NCBI GenBank assembly: GCA_034696485.1 | Contig: JAQIWT010000135.1 | Coordinates: 1 to 32,353, forward strand | DNA: 32,353 nt | Origin: Isohypsibius dastychi | Lineage: Eukaryota; Tardigrada; Eutardigrada; Parachela; Isohypsibiidae | Reading direction: 5' to 3' | Shown: one piece after another, positions 18,121-28,383 of the stretch | How the letters are laid out: each line of letters begins with the position of its first letter | Numbering within the stretch: the stretch's first letter is position 1 | Position numbers and translations under genes: made by a program | Notes under the pieces: generated by a model | The model's input: only the letters and a program-made list of their open reading frames with translations | The model's database searches: none | Told to the model about the DNA's origin: nothing

Positions 18121-18774
18121 GAACGGTTGGAAGAGTCGCTCAGCGATGCGGATTATAACATTCGTTTACTTCTGGATTTTCTCGAATATCATGCGGGATT
18201 TCACATTATCATTTCACATGAACACACTGGCAGCAACTTCCAAAGTCTTCAGACCATCCAACCAGGCTTCATACTCCTAACGATATCCTTCAGCGCGGAC
18301 AGTAAGACGGTTTGACATGTTCAAAGACTACCCAGTTCCTGGGGCTTTGCTGTGTTTGTGAAAAAAACATCTGCAATAGTATGCATATCAAGTGAATTCA
18401 TGCAAAGAAGACGGGAGTTATCTGAATACTCATTCAATTCGAGGGCGATTCCTCGCTTATCTCCATATTGCCCACACATCAAACCATCAAAATACATTTG
18501 CTGACCATGTCGTTAAATTATCGTATTCTGGCCGATATTGTCTTCGTGTCGAATGTTTCAGCCATGTTTGTGGTGGAGAAAATCCACCCAGATGGTGCTC
18601 AGTAGATGTTCCCTTGTTTCCGCACTGAATACATCGACTGACCAACCCCGGATAAAATCAGTGCATGGCATGAGTCTGAGTCCACACAGTGCAGACAGGT
18701 ACAAACAGTGAGCATCAGGGCCGAGAACTATTTTGCATGAAAGGGTCTCTGAGATGGCCCGGGCGTGATGTTGA
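18121..18774. other. No gene recognised between polymerase and Ty3/Gypsy relic C
   Basis: The minus strand upstream of polymerase motif A should carry the exonuclease domain, but none of its motifs (D-x-E, N-x3-F/Y-D, Y-x3-D) could be read. A 79-codon minus frame (18797-18558) with CKIVLGPDAHCLYLSALCGL has no known motif. A different frame over the same bases shows C-x2-C (RCIQCGNKG). Confidence 0.25.
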
Positions 18775-19564
18775 TCAACTCCGTCTTGGTGTATCACAGA
18801 AAAATGATCGAAGGGCCTCCAAAACCTCCCGTGTCACTTCGTCGGTAACGGCATTGTGAGCCTTGCGGCGATTGGTTCCCGAGCTGTGGAAGGGGGGGGG
18901 GGCGGAGATATGAGAACGTTCCTGGTCTGGTTCCTGGTATGGAGAACTGCGAGTTCTTGCCAGTCTCACGGTAACCCGATTACGTAAAGCCGGTTTCGGT
19001 ACGGAAAGGGGGGGGGGGGCTATCAGATTCGGAGTCTAATTTGCCACGCGGCTGACGTTGCTGGTTAATGGAGCCCGGTGTCGTTGTCAGAGTTACTCTC
19101 TTGCTGGCCGATGTGGTCGTCAAAGGCCACCATGTCGCTCACAGTCTCCGTGACATTCCCTGGACGTGGTCGAAGGAGCTTGCTCCGAGCGATGTTGGCA
19201 ACGGTTGGTTTGGTCGACCAAAACCATGGTGATTGATTTGATAGGTGTTGGGAGCGGTTTATTCCATGATCTCATCGCGTCCTTACCAAGGATGAGCGAG
19301 TTTCTTAAGGTATTTACTACTTTGTGTGGGAGTGTACACCTGGTCGCCTGGTTTAGGGGTGACACGTCTTCGGTTCGTATTATAATAGTCTTCGGTGTAG
19401 CGTTGGTAGGTTATGATGATGTGGATGACGAAAGCAATGAGGTCCCGGACGGGTCTCTGGATGGACGATAAGGATGGATCGTTCAGCTGGGTGAAGAGGA
19501 CACCATCAAACGGGAAAGCGCATTTGACTCTATGGACGAGTTGAAATTGCGATATATGGGTCAC
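18775..19564 (-). pseudogene. Ty3/Gypsy integrase C-terminal fragment and pol tail, relic C
   Basis: Minus strand. The first frame carries SQFQLVHRVKCAFPFDGVLF, the post-catalytic 'F-x-L-x-x-G-x-x-x-x-LPFD' block of Ty3/Gypsy integrases. It then has YYNTNRRRVTPKPGDQVY, the segment before the GPY/F module. Frame changes follow: a shifted frame has TMVLVDQTNRCQHRS, and a later frame (18969-18775) is proline/serine-rich, with Pro codons over G/C homopolymer runs, then VTDEVTREVLEALRSFF. Zinc-binding and DDE parts are missing, so only a 3' stub of the element remains. Orientation is opposite to the other two Ty3/Gypsy relics. Confidence 0.6.
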
Positions 19565-19729
19565 TGCACTCTAAAAGACACTCTCCCCAATGTGTCGATG
19601 CCAATGGCTTAAAGTGGAGTAACGGAGAACACAATATGTAAAGTAATTTTAATTTAACTGAATTTTACCGATCACATCGGACCAAAGCACGACCGTCAAA
19701 CATTTTGTAGCATGAATGCATCAGAATAA

Positions 19730-20128
19730 CGCAAGTTCGATTCTGACGATTGGGACAGGGACGTAGTCAACCGCGGCAACGATTTCTATAATATGGTTTC
19801 CGAGTTATGTGAACACGTTGAAATTGACTTTGTCGAATTTTGGTAGCGCTGCATTAGTCTTCGCGATGAATGGAGCGGAAAATTCGATCCTGACTATTTT
19901 GACTCAGTCAAAAGTCCTCCGGACTGTCATTTGGGTTTCCGCTACAAATATACAAGACCTGGCGACACGGCCAGTTTCTCAGAATGGACAGGTTCTCGTC
20001 ACAACAAATCAAAAGAAGCAATGTTGGTAATGGCGCATATTATAAGAACCAATGATGTCGTGTTTACAGTCAGCGACAATTCAATTTTCAGGGTAGCAGT
20101 CGAGTGGAAACAAAGACAAAAACGATAA
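19730..20128 (+). pseudogene. Unidentified coding relic containing a repeated module
   Basis: One frame, interrupted by a single TAG near 19844, reads DDWDRDVVNRGNDFYNMVSE, LCEHVEIDFVEFW, then RCISLRDEWSGKFDPDYFDS and VKSPPDCHLGFRYKYTRPGD, ending FRVAVEWKQRQKR. A frameshifted acidic/basic tail (DTPDRDSNESSEPE) follows. The RCIxLRDxxxxKFDPxYxDS block occurs again at 21615-21716 beside Ty3/Gypsy relic B. It may be part of a gag or a capsid-like gene of that element family, but there is no zinc knuckle and I cannot name it. Confidence 0.35.
19841..19942 (+). repeat. 102-bp dispersed direct repeat, copy 1
   Basis: From tggtagcgctgcat to gggtttccgc. About 80% identical by eye to 21615-21716, same strand, and the encoded residues are also conserved. 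Confidence 0.6.
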
Positions 20129-21614
20129 AATTAACAAAGATACTCCTGACCGTGACTCAAACGAGAGTTCAGAACCTGAACGACTTTCTCATAGCTTTTA
20201 ACAGATAGATTAAGAGTAAATAGGTTAGTTTGGTTGAGGCAACCGCAACCTCACCTCAATTCGTGGATTTCCGATTTTGTGTGGCTGTAACTGCTCAGAT
20301 GATTGAATCGACCCCGATCAATTATGTGGGATGCAGTTCTCCTCAGAAAATGGTCGGTATGCCAGATTGATATCCTCATCACCTGAACATGATGCATCGT
20401 TAAGCTGTGAATACTCAGTTTCACTTCTCGCGTAGCTCAAAGTGAGAATAATCACCCAAGAGTAAATATGCTCTGTGACCACTGAAAGCTTGAAGATTCA
20501 GTGAATGTTTTTCAAAAGATATGTATATGCATACTGAATAACATGCGCAAACGCAGCCAGCCAATGACCTTTTACGAACATCAACCATTCGGTCAGAAGT
20601 GAAAGATGAAATATCTTTCAACATGAAATTTTTATATACTTGAGTGGTCGTTTTTTGGTCACGTAATAAATGCTCAAAGTCTAAACGCGCATCGTGCATT
20701 CTGATACTGGATGAGTTATTCACTTCCAAGCAAATCAAAGCAATGCCGCGAATCATCATTTTTATCAAGATACTCAATGTAGAACGTTGTTAAATTTTGT
20801 GGCGACCTCTAGGATGTTTCTCAGCAGACCTGTACAATCTATGGAAACTCAGCGAGCATGAATGTATCATGAACTTTGTACTCTGATGGTGATCAAGAAA
20901 TCAGAATCATTTGGCCGGTTCTCGCACATGAGCTTACTGGAACATCAACGGAATCGCCGTTTATTCAATGCTGAATGATGCTTGTGGTTCATAACTGTTG
21001 CCCATAGTCTCTGTACAATTTCAGAAGCTGTCTCTTGTCCCGTTATCAGAACTTCTGCTCTGATCATGTGTTTTATTTATGGTCCCTGAATCCATGAGTG
21101 GGAGTTCGATGCACAAGACTACATTCACATCACCACTTTTTTCTTCTTTATCGGTGTGACTCCGTTGCCGGGTTGACAACCTCGGTTCTCAGTAGAAGCG
21201 TCATGTATTATTTCATCTGTAACCTCGCATACTCTCATCTTCGGCTTATCCGAGAATGAGCCCATGTAGTGAAAAAATGAAATTATCCTAAACTGGAAGT
21301 TTGCAACTCTCCCTTTCGTGATGAAGATTGAGATATCCTTTACCGGAACAGTGGAGTAGCCTGTTGTCCGATTCAGAATTTCGAAAACGGCCGGTCCCTG
21401 ATCTTCTCCTGAAGATCACATTGACAACCGTCGATTTCCTTAACACCTTTTTCTCGATTCCCGAATCCTCAGATTCCATAGGGATTGGAAAGTAACCCTC
21501 GATTCTTGGCTATGAGAAGAAAAACAAGGACGAGCATGAAAAATTGGCCATTTGTTTTTGATTCTGCAGAAGATTACTCCCTCTGTCACCCCCGGAAACA
21601 TCGATTGTCACAAG
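20129..21614. other. Mostly unassigned
   Basis: A 118-codon minus frame (20777-20421) has two Met codons near its start (MMIRGIALICLEVNNSSSIR) and a Cys-rich hydrophobic segment (GCVCACYSVCIYISF), but no motif, and is not called as a gene. A minus frame at 21479-21288 begins MESEDSGIEKKVLRKSTVVN with no recognisable domain. The reverse transcriptase expected upstream of relic B was not found here. Confidence 0.25.
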
Positions 21615-21716
21615 TGGCAGCGCTGCATAATTCTTCGCGATGCATGAGGCCGAAAATTCGATCCCGAATATTCTGACTCAGTCAAAAGTCCTTCGGCCTG
21701 TCATGAGGGGTTCCGC
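21615..21716 (+). repeat. 102-bp dispersed direct repeat, copy 2
   Basis: From tggcagcgctgcat to ggggttccgcc. The same reading as copy 1 gives RCIILRDA, a stop, then KFDPEYSDSVKSPSACHEGF. It abuts the 5' end of Ty3/Gypsy relic B. Confidence 0.6.
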
Positions 21717-21729
21717 CTGACGTCATATT

Positions 21730-23852
21730 ACCAGAGTACCGACCCTATGCAACTAAAGCGAAGCCTTTGATAGATTAAACAGAAAAAGATTTTGGATTTT
21801 AATTGGGCAATTGGGAAAAAGATATAAATTTGCTTTCAACAACTAGAAAATCAGCTTACAACTGATCCTGTTTTGTACCATTCTGAACCGGAGCTCTCGA
21901 TTGAGATTATCACCGAAGACGCATGTTTGGTCCTGAAGCCGTCCTAATGCAAGGCAATGGACCAACACAAAAAACCATAGCTGACGCGTTAGACATTTAG
22001 CAAGCCCCAAAGAAATTACGGAATTACTGACTTGGGATTTTAGCTTTCGGTTTTGGTATTGAAAATTTCAATAGATATTAAGAATAATCGGCGTTTTGAG
22101 ATCTTCACTGACCATGCCGCGAAAAGTCTCTTGTTTGGATCAAATAACTAGCTGGAAGGCTTGCTCGCTGGGTCGTCAGACTTAGTCATACAATTTTGAC
22201 GTGATACATGGACCGAGTGATAGTAACGTATTTGCCGATACCCTTTCACCGTACCCGCTTAAATAAAGTCAAGAGCCAGTGCAAAATTACAGTATCATGC
22301 CACTTTTCTCCTTAACTACTTCAGACTTGATTTCTGAGCGAGAGCAAGACGGCTTCTGCAACAAAATCATTGAGAAATTTAACACAGATACCGCTGATAA
22401 ACGATCGAAAGATTTGATCTATGTTCTGAAAGAGATGTGTTGCGGCGTGAGATTTTCCGTTATGATCAGCCACATTAGTTGCTGGTATCACCAAAGAAGC
22501 TGGAGGAAAGTGTGCTATGGGTAGCGCATGTTTCAATACTCTCAGTTCTTCTAAGCATAAGTCGTACCTACGCGAGGATCAAAGACCGCTGTTTCTTCAG
22601 CGGGAAAATCAGTGAGGTCACGTAAATTTTTTAGTTCTTGCGAGAGTTGTCAGCATAAAATCGCACTTAAAACTGAAACCGGTAGGTTTATGCAACCTAT
22701 TTGCGTAAAGGGCCCATTCCGCCAAAATCATATCGATTATTATGAACTTTTTGTCGCGAGCGGTGAATAAAACAAGAACATCCTTGCAGCCCTCTCACTA
22801 AGTTAATCATTGTGAAAAATTGAACAATCAGCTACAGCTGTCAATGCGACACATTACGTTATCAACAATATAGTGCTGTTACATGGGGTACCAGACAGAA
22901 TTACAAGTGCTTTGGGTTCTCATTTCACCGAAGGAATGTTTCAAGAAATAATGCAGTTGTAAGGCATGAAGCATCTGCGTACAACGGCGTTTCATGCGCA
23001 GAGTGATGGCGCAATTGAACGGGTATTCGATATATTGGTTCCAATCATCCCGCATTTTGTGCCAGATCACCAGTGGGACTGGGACTTAGTTATATCCTAT
23101 GCAGTGTAGGTTATGAACACTACGGTCAATCTATTTTTTGGTCACTCTCCATTTGACTTAATGTATGCACGATCACCCGTTCAGGCCATCGGTTAATTCG
23201 ATGCTTAGAATCCGTTTCAGACCCTGTCGAAACCTTCGCGAGTGACAGAAACTGTTCATTACTGGTTGGAAAAAGCGCGGGAGGTTGACGCGAGAAAATC
23301 AGTAATGCTCATGATAATAAAGGTCTCAGATTTATTGCGAACAGATCCCTCATCAATTTCGATGAAGGTTACCATGTTCTTGAATTGAAGACCGTTGAGG
23401 AGGAGGGTATGACAACAAAATTGTTAAAGCAGTAGCAACGGCCATTACGCCTTATACGGAAAATAATTCCAGTAAATTACGAAATTCAACCGTTGAATGG
23501 ACACCGCACACCATAGGTTGTTCATTTGAAACGACTTTAATTGTTCCACTTACGGGACGAATCAAATTTCGCAAATGCTGAAATATTTGAGAATGTACCA
23601 ATAACGACTTTGTCAGTATCAACGGCTGAGAACACGGAAACCGATGTTGAGGCGTATCCAATTGTAGATAATCAGGTTATCATGAATGAAGACGAATCTT
23701 CCTCACTATCAAAGCGAACCGAACCTATTCGCGAGCCACAAACATATCTTAACGATTTCGTATTATCGATGTTTTTTGTTTTTGTAGAGAACAAGATGGC
23801 CGACAATATGGTTGTCGATGATTCATTACAGAAATGGACTAATTACCCGTAA
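21730..23852 (+). pseudogene. Ty3/Gypsy pol relic B: RNase H, integrase and pol tail
   Basis: Starts in the RT-RNase H connection (LDFNWAIGKRYKFAFNN), then LSIEIITEDACLVL with an insertion in the T-D-A motif, and RRFEIFTDHAAKSLLFG. Next come YNFDVIHGPSDSNVFADTLS, the linker SIMPLFSLTTSDLISEREQD, and zinc-binding remnants SISRTYARIKDRCFFS and SCESCQHKIA. The integrase core shows INNIVLLHGVPDRITSALGS, in which the second catalytic Asp (expected before LGS) is Ala, and HAQSDGAIERVFDIL with the Glu kept. VNYEIQPLNGHRTP and VVHLKRL mark the end of the GPY/F part. A 100-codon acidic tail (from 23541) ends TYLNDFVLSMFF. There are many stops. RT and everything 5' are missing. It is related to, but distinct from, relic A. 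Confidence 0.8.
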
Positions 23853-23880
23853 ATGATAGCCACCTTATGACAGTTTGTGA

Positions 23881-25625
23881 TTGTTCTTCACTCCTATGGT
23901 GACTTCACCTACTTTTCAAGGAATTTATTTTGAGGAGTTTGACACTTGCACTCTGCCTTTGTTGGAAACTAAACACGTAAATATAGTTCATCGTGTTTTC
24001 GAACGTGAGAAATGTGGCCAATGTTTTCAAGAGTACGCATGTAGAGCATGGCACGAGGTCGTTAAAGTTACTAGTTCGTGGCTTCCTACCATTTGCAATA
24101 CGACAACTTCTTCCAAAAGTGGTAACTGAAAGTGACACGTGACGTTCCGAGGCAAAACCAGGACCAGTTTATGGTTATTGGCAAACGGTCACGCAAAATG
24201 TACCTCATTGTGTGTATGAAGAAGTTAATTAGAGCAAGAGAACTTACGTGACAAGTGGTCAGCCACCGGGAAAAAACCTGAAAACCGATCAATCAGATTT
24301 GTGATCAGACATCAAGCCAATTTTTTTTGGTCCGACAGAAAGGCATAAGTAGAGTAACATTGCAGTCTTCTAAAAGAAGTACAACGGAGTTTGACAGTTG
24401 ACCAACGAGACTATAACCAGTTATTAAAAAGTACTCTTTGACCTAATTTTCAATTCCAATGTTGAGTGGCAGCTAGATATTTTTTTGAGAGAGAGAGTTC
24501 CAGTGTGTAACAAACGGAACGCCAGACTCGTGTATGGCGATGACCAAATCTATGTAAACTTTGGAATTTCGGATAAAATCGTGCATCGACCAAGGCATGC
24601 TCCATTGTCAAATACTAGGCACAGTTAACTGCCCGAACATCTACAACACTATACCGACAGAACAACGCCCGAGTTGAATCAACAAGCCGGGCGCATGAAT
24701 GCACCTGAATGCATGATTGAAAACACTACATTTTCTCGGGAAACGACACTGCGCACCTTTAGTGCCGTGTTGGCAGCTGGAGCAGCTGCCTTCGGTAGTC
24801 GTTTCCGAATCAAGAGTAACGGTCAAACTGGTTTATGTTCCAAGTGTGTGACAGTATGAGTTGTTTAGTTGGCGGAACAGACTGCTTGTGGTTTACAGCC
24901 GTATATGGAGATGCGTGGGAACCTACTACACTTCAATCAGATTGTAAAATTATTTAGAGTTCTACAAATCACAGATGTCATCTCCAACACTATGCTTAAT
25001 TTCAATAGTATTGTCTTTGTTTACAGTTAACAGGGATGGGACCGGCTCGCGCCATTGTAATCTTCAAATCAGTCCACCTTAACTTATCCTTCCGCGTTGA
25101 AGTGGATGACAGTAACAGCTGTCCTCGTCAGATTTTCAAAATAATGCTACCGAAATGAACCAGTTGTTAGGTGAAGTGGAAGGTTTGATGAGTTACGCTG
25201 GTGTTGAAACTGTCAGGGATTGTGTGGCTGTTGTTAAACAGGAAAGTTCTCCGCTTACCATTATCCCGTTGTTTCATACGACGAAAATCATCATTATAAC
25301 AGTAGCTTTGCTCATTCAGTTAATTGCAGTTTCTGTGCTGGTCGGTTATTTCATTGATTATTGTAAGAACTGCTTGAAACAGTTCAGAAAATTGCGCGGT
25401 GGAAGGATGCACCGTCAATCGTATGAATTAGCTAGAACTCACCCACCGCCAACTGAAGGACTAAGCGACGTGGCCGTGCCATCAAGTTGTACGGAGACTG
25501 ACAGGGTGGGTGAAGCGTTAACGTTGATATCGATGGCCAGTTTGGCCGGGCCATATCCAATTCAAAAACTAGGCTGGCTCACGTCTACCTCCTTTACGCC
25601 ACCTGTCGCTCCTACTCCATCGTGA
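23881..25625 (+). pseudogene. Possible envelope-like region 3' of Ty3/Gypsy pol B (broken)
   Basis: After the pol tail, about 1.7 kb on the same strand holds three separated coding-like frames, where gypsy-type errantivirus-like elements carry a third gene. 23881-24129 has Cys-containing blocks (FDTCTLPLLETKHVN, KCGQCFQEYACRAW). 24674-24859 has an Ala/Gly-rich hydrophobic stretch (TFSAVLAAGAAAFGS). 25155-25625 is a clean 156-codon frame with a membrane segment at residues about 45-67 (IIIITVALLIQLIAVSVLVG), flanked by a short cysteine pair and a basic stop-transfer part (KQFRKLRGGR), then an 80-residue cytoplasmic-type Ser/Pro tail. This is the topology of a membrane-anchored glycoprotein C-terminus. 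No furin site was confirmed and no glycoprotein family can be assigned. An unrelated single-pass membrane protein is the alternative. Confidence 0.35.
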
Positions 25626-27669
25626 TATATAAACCGGTAACATTCGCACTGGTTATTTTTATTGCTCTTTTTTACATTTTATTGTCTCTTAACAAAACAA
25701 AATGAAAAATAAAAAAACAAAAAAAAAGTTAATCAAAACAGTGATTCATTTCATCAAATGTAATTGCACTGGGGATCAGTGGTGGGGCGTGTGGTTATCC
25801 CTGGTACCATCCAAGATATTTTCAGTGTTTTCAATCCGATAGTGTATTTGTATTTGATACTTGCTACATTTGTAACATTTTTTCAGCGGAAAATGCATTA
25901 TCCGCTACGTTGTCGCAGAATGCCTCAAATACGGTTTGTCGCGTAATCAAGTTTAGAGCGCAGCAAGTTCATTTCTGCGATACTCATAAGCACGAAGGGA
26001 GCCTTAGGATACTGGTTTCATAAAACAAAATTTCATTCAGTATCGTCACAGTGTTTTCGATCGCCAACAACCGGTCAGCCGTTATTCGGTCACCATTGTT
26101 TTACACAAAACGGATCAGCAGTGAACCTAAGGGCAGCCACGGCAGAGTAGTGCAGCGTCTAAAAAACATTTCATCAATAGTATTAAAGGCTCTCATTTGT
26201 TGAGAACTTTGTTCATTTCTGTTAATAATCTCGGGACGAGATTCGATTGTTGAGGAAGAGTTGTCATGTTACCACGTGGTTACCATTCCATCGTAGGCGA
26301 CCTCTTACCGTTGTTAATTGCTCTTTGCTCTGTAGTCCGTCATCTTACCAGCGTGTTGCTTACCTTCAATGAACTGTCCTCTGTGCTATCATTATCGACT
26401 TAACCTGTCACGGTTTACGTCCTCGGGGCACGTTCGACGTCGCGAATTAAGCCTTTCAGTTCTTTGACACTACTCAAATCAGACCAAAAAACCGATGAGC
26501 GCCACTGGAAGTTAAAGTCATGCAGCTCGTTTAATCAATTTGTGCCATCGCAGGCACGAAACTCGTGCAAGATCTGCTCAGTAATAATCATAATCCGATT
26601 CTGTGATCGATGTCGAAGTTGAAATGTGCCATATATGATAAAGGCTCAGTCATTCCACCAGAGGTATGAAGAAGATATGGCAATACGTTGGTCCTGCTCC
26701 TGAATGACCACTCTGGTCTGCTAGTCTTTGATTAGCATTTTCTCGGAACCACCGCAGTAAAAAAATTTCAAAATCGCTCGTGTGGGCGTCGGTTCGATTT
26801 TCAATCAATAATGGCCAAATTTGGAGATGGTCCTAATTCTGTATAAGAACCAGCTCGATGGCTCTTCTAGAAGAAATGTACTGCACTCTTATATATTCAA
26901 CTTTCATAATGAATCGTTGGATATTGACTCAACATTCTGAATCGCGAACATACTGTCATTGTCTTCATTCTGATACCGTCAGGTGACCATCTTAGAATTT
27001 TGCGTGATTCCTTTACGCAGAAGTGAAAATCGCCAGAATAAACAGATTTCTTGCGATGTTCTGAGTTGCTCTGCACGTTCAATTCAAAACTTAACCTTTG
27101 GCTCATTGTGTTGACTCACTGGATTCAGTTCCGACTAGTGCGGGCAGCTCCTACCTGGGAAACTGAACAACATCGCGTGGCGGGCCATTTTGTTAGCATT
27201 TTAGCGTTGATCAATTGATCCAGTGTTCATAATTCCCTGGATAGTCACGAATCGAACCGGTTTAATTTATTCGTGACCACTGACATCCAATGGTCGGAGT
27301 CGCAATTTTTCACATGGGTAGTGGAACAGTCATAACTTTTTTGATGATTGGTTCGAACGGAGAAGACCTTGATCTGTACTTATGTCTCCGCCGAAACGAT
27401 CAAGCCAATTGCCGGTCTTCACTCAGTCAAGCGATATGAGGAACGTGCCTTGATCTTTTCGGCCGAGACATAGAACCAGAATGTTGTGCCATGAAGCACG
27501 ACTCAGGAAGACATGGTCAAAGTTGACCATTTTGGCACTTTCTTTGCTCCTGCGGGCCCATGCAAGAATTATGACACCAGCTGTCGAGAAAAATCAACCG
27601 AACATTTTTCTAAGTTTTCTCATCGAGTTCCATCATAATCCCGAAAGAATCGGGCTTTGCGCGAAAACT
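25626..27669. other. No gene recognised
   Basis: Where the 3' LTR of relic B would lie, there is an A-rich tract (25698-25730) and a TGTAATTGCACTGG at 25759 that could be an LTR start, but no partner copy exists in the window. Open frames at 25764-25946 and 26897-27106 lack motifs. Confidence 0.25.
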
Positions 27670-27862
27670 CACAAGATGGCGGATGATCGAATTTACGAAA
27701 GAACATTTGTCTTCAGTGGGCATCGACAGGGTGTTTGTCGTTTGTGGATCTTCAGAACTTATCATCGGATATCGTCATTCTCAGGCTTATTGAAACGACA
27801 AAAATTTATTATGACGGAAAAAATTAAACAAGAGGCGAAAAACTGATCACTGGTTACTTTTG
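27670..27862 (+). repeat. Left arm of an inverted coding repeat
   Basis: Contains GAACATTTGTCTTCAGTGGG and onward to GGCTTATTGA, then ACGACAAAAATTTATTATGAC to CTGATCACTGGTTA. The reverse complement of 29560-29443 followed by 28446-28384 matches it, once the MITE is removed. One frame in both arms reads a related peptide (ICLQWAS; SSDIVILRLI here, PSELVILGLI in the other arm), so the repeat was once coding. Confidence 0.5.
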
Positions 27863-28383
27863 ATCTGAGGCTGGAAAAATTCCAGCAGGAATTTCCGCGC
27901 CTGTTGAACAACTTCTAGAATGCAGGCATGTAGGTCTTGAAGCTGGCAAATCATGGTTCTGTGACACATCTCGTTAAGGCAATTCGGCCGAGTTAGTCGA
28001 ACCACGGGAGCGAGACCGATCCGTCCAAACTGGTGAAAACGTACACGGGATATATCCGTGCCAAAGCCGCCATCATCGCCAGTTTCCTCAAATTTGGGAT
28101 ATGAGGGTTCAAATAATACGCTCGATACCAAATCTGGATGGAGTTGAGTATGCCAGGCCACACTGTTGAAGGGGTGAATTGCGGGTATGTGTCACCTTAT
28201 ATTATTGCTTCGCTGTGTTCAAGTGGTCGAATTCGTGACCGAATATGAAGAAAAAGTCAGAAATTCGTCAGTTTGCACAACGCCAGTCATACCGGCTGTT
28301 TCAAGACTGGTTTTGACATGTTCGAGATTTTTATTACCAGCTAGAAAAATGTTGCCGGCTTTTCGTGACGTTTTGCCCAAATA
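27863..28383 (-). other. Spacer of the inverted repeat with a 104-codon minus frame
   Basis: The minus frame 28161-27847 reads FEETGDDGGFGTDISRVRFH, then FGRIGLAPVVRLTRPNCLNE, with no known motif. Weak protein-level similarity between the two halves (AGKIPAGISAPVEQLL and AGNIFLAGNKNLEHVK on opposite strands) suggests the inverted repeat extends into the spacer in a more diverged form, with its centre near 28165. Confidence 0.3.

Noticed and set aside
25759-26100. Possible 3' LTR of Ty3/Gypsy relic B starting TGTAATTGCACTGG
   Set aside because: No 5' LTR copy upstream of the relic and no clear polypurine tract immediately before it.
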